Shown here piece by piece: positions 61,477 through 64,000 of a DNA stretch of 64,000 nucleotides (position 1 is its first letter; every line of letters starts with the position of its first letter). A program made the position numbers and the translations under genes. The DNA is from Hyphomicrobiales bacterium (lineage in GTDB: Bacteria > Pseudomonadota > Alphaproteobacteria > Rhizobiales > Rhizobiaceae). The stretch lies in contig UBKJ01000002.1 in assembly GCA_900465915.1 (NCBI GenBank), positions 1 through 64,000 on the forward strand, given 5' to 3'. The notes below the pieces were generated by a model that saw only the letters and a program-made list of their open reading frames with translations, ran no database searches and was not told the origin of the DNA.

Positions 61477-62391
61477 TTAAGGCCATTTCACCACGGGCGG
61501 CATGGAGGACAGGATGGAACCGACATTGCCGCCGGTCTTGAGGCCGAAGATGGTGCCGCGGTCGTAGAGCAGGTTGAACTCGACATAGCGGCCGCGGCGG
61601 ACGAGCTGTTCGTCGCGGTCGGCGTCGGTCCAGTCCAGGTTGAAGTTGCGCCGCACCAGATGCGGATAGACCACCGAGAAGCCGCGCCCGACGTCGCGGG
61701 TGAAGGCGAAATCGGCGTCCCAGCCGCCCTTTTCCTCCGGCGAATGCAGCCAGTCGTAGAAGATGCCGCCGACGCCGCGCGGCTCGTCGCGATGCGGCAG
61801 GTAAAAATATTCGTCGCACCAGTCCTTCACGCGCTGGTGGTCGACCACGCCGCCATGCTTGTCGCAGACGAATTTGAGCGCCTTGTGGAAGGCCTGCGTG
61901 TCGGGATCGTCCTGCGTGCGCCGGCGGTCGAGCACCGGCGTTAGGTCGGCGCCGCCGCCGAACCATTGCCGCGTCGTCACCACCATGCGCGTGTTCATGT
62001 GCACGGCCGGCACGTTGGGGTTCTGCGGATGGGCGATCAGCGATATGCCGCTGGCCCAATAGCGCGGGTCCTGCTCGGCGCCGGGGATCTGCTGGCGGAA
62101 TTCGGGCGAGAACTCGCCATGCACGGTGGAGACGTGCACGCCGACCTTCTCGAAGACACGGCCATGCATCAGCGCCATCGTCCCGCCGCCGCCGCGGCCC
62201 TCGTCCTTGCGCCAGGGCGTGCGGACGAAGCGGCCCGGCGCGCGGTCGGAGAGCGGCCCCTGAAGCTCGTCCTCCAATTGCTCGAAGCCGGCGCAGATGC
62301 GGTCGCGCAATTCCTCGAACCAGGCCTGCGCCGCCCGCTTCTTGTCCTCGATGTCGTGCGGGATGATGGCGGGGATGTCGTCGCGTCGCAT
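61477..62391 (-). CDS. hemF: Aerobic coproporphyrinogen III oxidase
   Basis: The 304-residue enzyme starts [20 protein letters not shown]. HemF signatures are [20 protein letters not shown] and [56 protein letters not shown] and [22 protein letters not shown] (split for length). It oxidatively decarboxylates coproporphyrinogen III to protoporphyrinogen IX with O2. It converges with the VOC gene, with 12 bases between stops. Confidence 0.97.
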   Translation of the reverse strand: MRRDDIPAIIPHDIEDKKRAAQAWFEELRDRICAGFEQLEDELQGPLSDRAPGRFVRTPWRKDEGRGGGGTMALMHGRVFEKVGVHVSTVHGEFSPEFRQQIPGAEQDPRYWASGISLIAHPQNPNVPAVHMNTRMVVTTRQWFGGGADLTPVLDRRRTQDDPDTQAFHKALKFVCDKHGGVVDHQRVKDWCDEYFYLPHRDEPRGVGGIFYDWLHSPEEKGGWDADFAFTRDVGRGFSVVYPHLVRRNFNLDWTDADRDEQLVRRGRYVEFNLLYDRGTIFGLKTGGNVGSILSSMPPVVKWP

Positions 62392-62638
62392 GGTGTTTCT
62401 TTCCTTCCCGGCCCGGATCAAGCGCTCGACGGGCATGGCGTCATTCTTCCCCGGCTTAGCAAAAGCGGCCGGTCGCGCCTAGAGCATTCTGCGGCCGGAG
62501 GGCGAGATTCGGCGCCGCGGAAACGCGGCGGAAACAAAGACATAGCGCGGCGCGCGCGGAAAAGACTCGCCATCGCGCCGGCGCGACCCTATCTTTCCCG
62601 CACAGGGAATGGAAAGGATCGCGATCCGGGAGCATCGC

Positions 62639-62899
62639 ATGGCCGCAAGACCGCCCAGCCCGCCGCTCGAAGGCCTGCGCAAGCAGTTGCGCGACAGCCG
62701 CGCGGGAAAAAACCGCCCGCCGCGCGACGGCTTCGTGCGCGAGACCTTCGCGCTGCCGCGTCAGGCGGCGCGCGCCAAGGCGCGCGAATGGTTCGACGCC
62801 TTTCCCAAGGCCGCCTACTGGACCGAGATCGAAAGCTGGCGCCAGCTTCCCGACGACATGATCGAATTCACCATGCGCCGCCTGCCGACGGCGGATTAG
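62639..62899 (+). CDS. Small conserved hypothetical protein
   Basis: ATG 62639 follows GGGAG and gives 86 residues (an upstream ATG at 62609 would add ten). The protein is basic at the N-terminus (EGLRKQLRDSRAGKNRPPRD) and ends AREWFDAFPKAAYWTEIESW RQLPDDMIEFTMRRLPTAD in part. The Trp/Phe-rich core is the kind of sequence seen in small conserved rhizobial proteins of unknown function. Its stop overlaps the converging trmL by four bases. Confidence 0.75.
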   Translation: MAARPPSPPLEGLRKQLRDSRAGKNRPPRDGFVRETFALPRQAARAKAREWFDAFPKAAYWTEIESWRQLPDDMIEFTMRRLPTAD

Positions 62900-63354
62900 G
62901 CGTTATTTCGCTGCCGCAGCGCCTCGCCGGCGGCCATGGCGACGGTGACGGCGAGGTTGAGCGAGCGCGCGCCCGGAACCATCGGAATGAGAAGCCGCTC
63001 GTCGGCGGCGTCGTGCACCGAGGCGGGAACGCCGGCCGATTCGCGCCCGAACAGCAGGATGTCGTTGTCGCGATAGCGGTAATCGGTGTAGGCGGTCGCA
63101 GCCCCGGTGGTCAGCAGCACCAGCCGGCGGCCCTCGCGCCGGCGCCGGTCGTCGAAACGGCTCCAGTCGGCGTGGCGGGTCAGCGCCGCCTGTTCGAGAT
63201 AGTCCATGCCGGCGCGCTTCAGCGCCCGGTCGGAGACGTCGAAGCCGGCCGGCTCGATCAGGTCGACCGCGAAGCCCAGGCAGGCGGCCATGCGCAGGAT
63301 GGTCCCGGTGTTGCCGGGAATGTCGGGCTGGTAGAGGGCGACGCGCAATTGCAT
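62896..63354 (-). CDS. trmL: tRNA (cytidine(34)-2'-O)-methyltransferase
   Basis: The 152-residue SPOUT enzyme has MQLRVALYQPDIPGNTGTIL with RMAACLGFAVDLIEPAGFDV, AGMDYLEQAA, DILLFGRESAGVPASVHDAA and the knot-forming C-terminus VPGARSLNLAVTVAMAAGEA. TrmL modifies the wobble base of tRNA-Leu isoacceptors. The length matches the family. The start at 63354 is preceded by a weak ribosome site. Confidence 0.93.
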   Translation of the reverse strand: MQLRVALYQPDIPGNTGTILRMAACLGFAVDLIEPAGFDVSDRALKRAGMDYLEQAALTRHADWSRFDDRRRREGRRLVLLTTGAATAYTDYRYRDNDILLFGRESAGVPASVHDAADERLLIPMVPGARSLNLAVTVAMAAGEALRQRNNA

Positions 63355-63462
63355 CCGAAGCGCGTAGCCCACATTCCGCCCCGTCGCAAGGGCGAAAATA
63401 TTCCCGGTTTGTTCCGATCGCGGGCTTGGCAAATGCGCTTCTCCTCTCTAAGACTCACCCCC

Positions 63463-64000
63463 ATGTTTCAGTGGTTCGAACAGCGCCTGGACGCCTATCC
63501 GCAGGAAACCCCGCGCGAGCCGCCGCGCGGGCTGGTGGCGTTCTGTCTTTTCTATACGCGCGGCGCGTGGCCGTGGATCCTCGGCATGGCGGTGTTCGCG
63601 ACGCTGATCGCGGTCATCGAGGTGTCGCTGTTCGCCTTTCTCGGCAATATCGTCGACTGGCTGTCGGGCCAGTCGCGCGAGACGTTCCTCGCCAACGAGG
63701 GCTGGCGGCTGGCGCTGATCGGCGGCGTGGTGCTGGTCGGCCTGCCGGCGGTGGTGCTCCTGCATTCGCTCCTCATCCATCAGACGCTGCTCGGCAATTA
63801 TCCGATGCGCATCCGCTGGCTGATGCATCGCTACCTGATCCGCCAGTCGATGGCCTTCTTCCAGGACGAGTTCGCCGGGCGCATCTCGACCAAGCTGATG
63901 CAGACCGCGCTCGCCGTGCGCGAGACGGTGATCAAGCTCCTCGACGTGCTCAATTACGTCGTCGTCTATTTCGCCGGCACGCTGTTCATCGCCGCTTCCG
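63463..64000 (+). CDS. ABC-type exporter, N-terminal membrane domain (partial)
   Basis: Only the first 179 codons are visible, starting MFQWFEQRLDAYPQETPREP. Three helices are seen (WPWILGMAVFATLIAVIEVS, LALIGGVVLVGLPAVVLLHS, LDVLNYVVVYFAGTLFIAAS) with the type-1 exporter coupling segment RYLIRQSMAFFQDEFAGRIS and TKLMQTALAVRETVIKL. This layout matches fused ABC exporters of the MsbA/multidrug group; the ATPase half lies beyond the window. Confidence 0.85.
   Translation, partial: MFQWFEQRLDAYPQETPREPPRGLVAFCLFYTRGAWPWILGMAVFATLIAVIEVSLFAFLGNIVDWLSGQSRETFLANEGWRLALIGGVVLVGLPAVVLLHSLLIHQTLLGNYPMRIRWLMHRYLIRQSMAFFQDEFAGRISTKLMQTALAVRETVIKLLDVLNYVVVYFAGTLFIAAS

Overview
The window is a high-GC alphaproteobacterial chromosome segment, most likely from the Hyphomicrobiales (Rhizobiales). 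This rests on several markers: a fused anthranilate synthase TrpE(G) behind a Trp-Trp leader peptide, the NepR/EcfG general stress response pair, a choXWV choline importer, a BigR-type sulfide repressor, a cobalamin riboswitch, and start codons that often overlap the previous stop (ATGA). I see no rRNA, tRNA, CRISPR array, IS element or prophage. Most of the window reads as core chromosome with two or three patches of accessory or decaying DNA.

Layout. 1-135 is the tail of an ABC ATPase. 354-2741 is an MHYT-GGDEF-EAL signalling protein. 3059-5855 is an accessory patch: a YcxB-like membrane protein, an AT-rich orphan gene, a second secreted orphan and a gene broken by frameshifts. 6015-9221 holds a Lys/Ala-rich exported protein, a Fur-family regulator, nepR-ecfG and three small stress-type membrane proteins. 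9327-11652 is exbB-exbD-tonB behind a dyad operator. 12296-14880 is a COG0523 metal GTPase with a Zur-like palindrome, divergent from bigR and two YeeE/YedE half-transporters. 14945-18366 is a B12 riboswitch followed by DUF1636 and a BtuCDF-type importer. 18465-21263 is a MASE1-GGDEF cyclase and an LLM flavin oxidoreductase. 21295-30528 is a nutrient cluster: MmgE/PrpD protein, two polysaccharide-deacetylase-family hydrolases, a polar amino-acid importer, a divergent GcvA-type LysR regulator and a second complete polar amino-acid importer. 30716-34352 is an XRE regulator and choXWV. 34626-37218 is an Rsm22-like methyltransferase, a LysR regulator and three decayed tandem copies of that regulator's 3' end.

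37316-40469 is an EamA exporter and a MarR/MFS pair with a perfect palindrome at the marR start, then an Lrp/AsnC regulator. 40824-46604 holds two classical ribosome-mediated attenuators, trpL-trpE(G) and a leucine-rich leader before leuA, with a CDF metal exporter between them. 46615-49834 is housekeeping: phosphoesterase, NUDIX hydrolase, glutathionyl-hydroquinone reductase and a GNAT. 49835-56648 is a MoxR-DUF58-DUF4159-vWA membrane operon on the minus strand. 56769-59283 is DUF1285, a CoA-type NUDIX and the CCA-adding enzyme. 59375-64000 is a lipid-A-hydroxylase-like enzyme, a GNAT, a VOC protein, hemF, a small conserved protein, trmL and the start of an ABC exporter.

Functional themes are metal and cofactor homeostasis (Fur, TonB system, Zur-like GTPase, B12 importer, CDF exporter, HemF), uptake of nitrogen and osmolyte compounds (two amino-acid importers and choXWV), amino-acid biosynthesis under attenuation control, and c-di-GMP/stress signalling. 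The most unusual structure is the tandem array of decayed LysR 3' ends at 36209-37218. The least explained functional unit is the PrpD/double-deacetylase/amino-acid-transporter cluster at 21295-28120.
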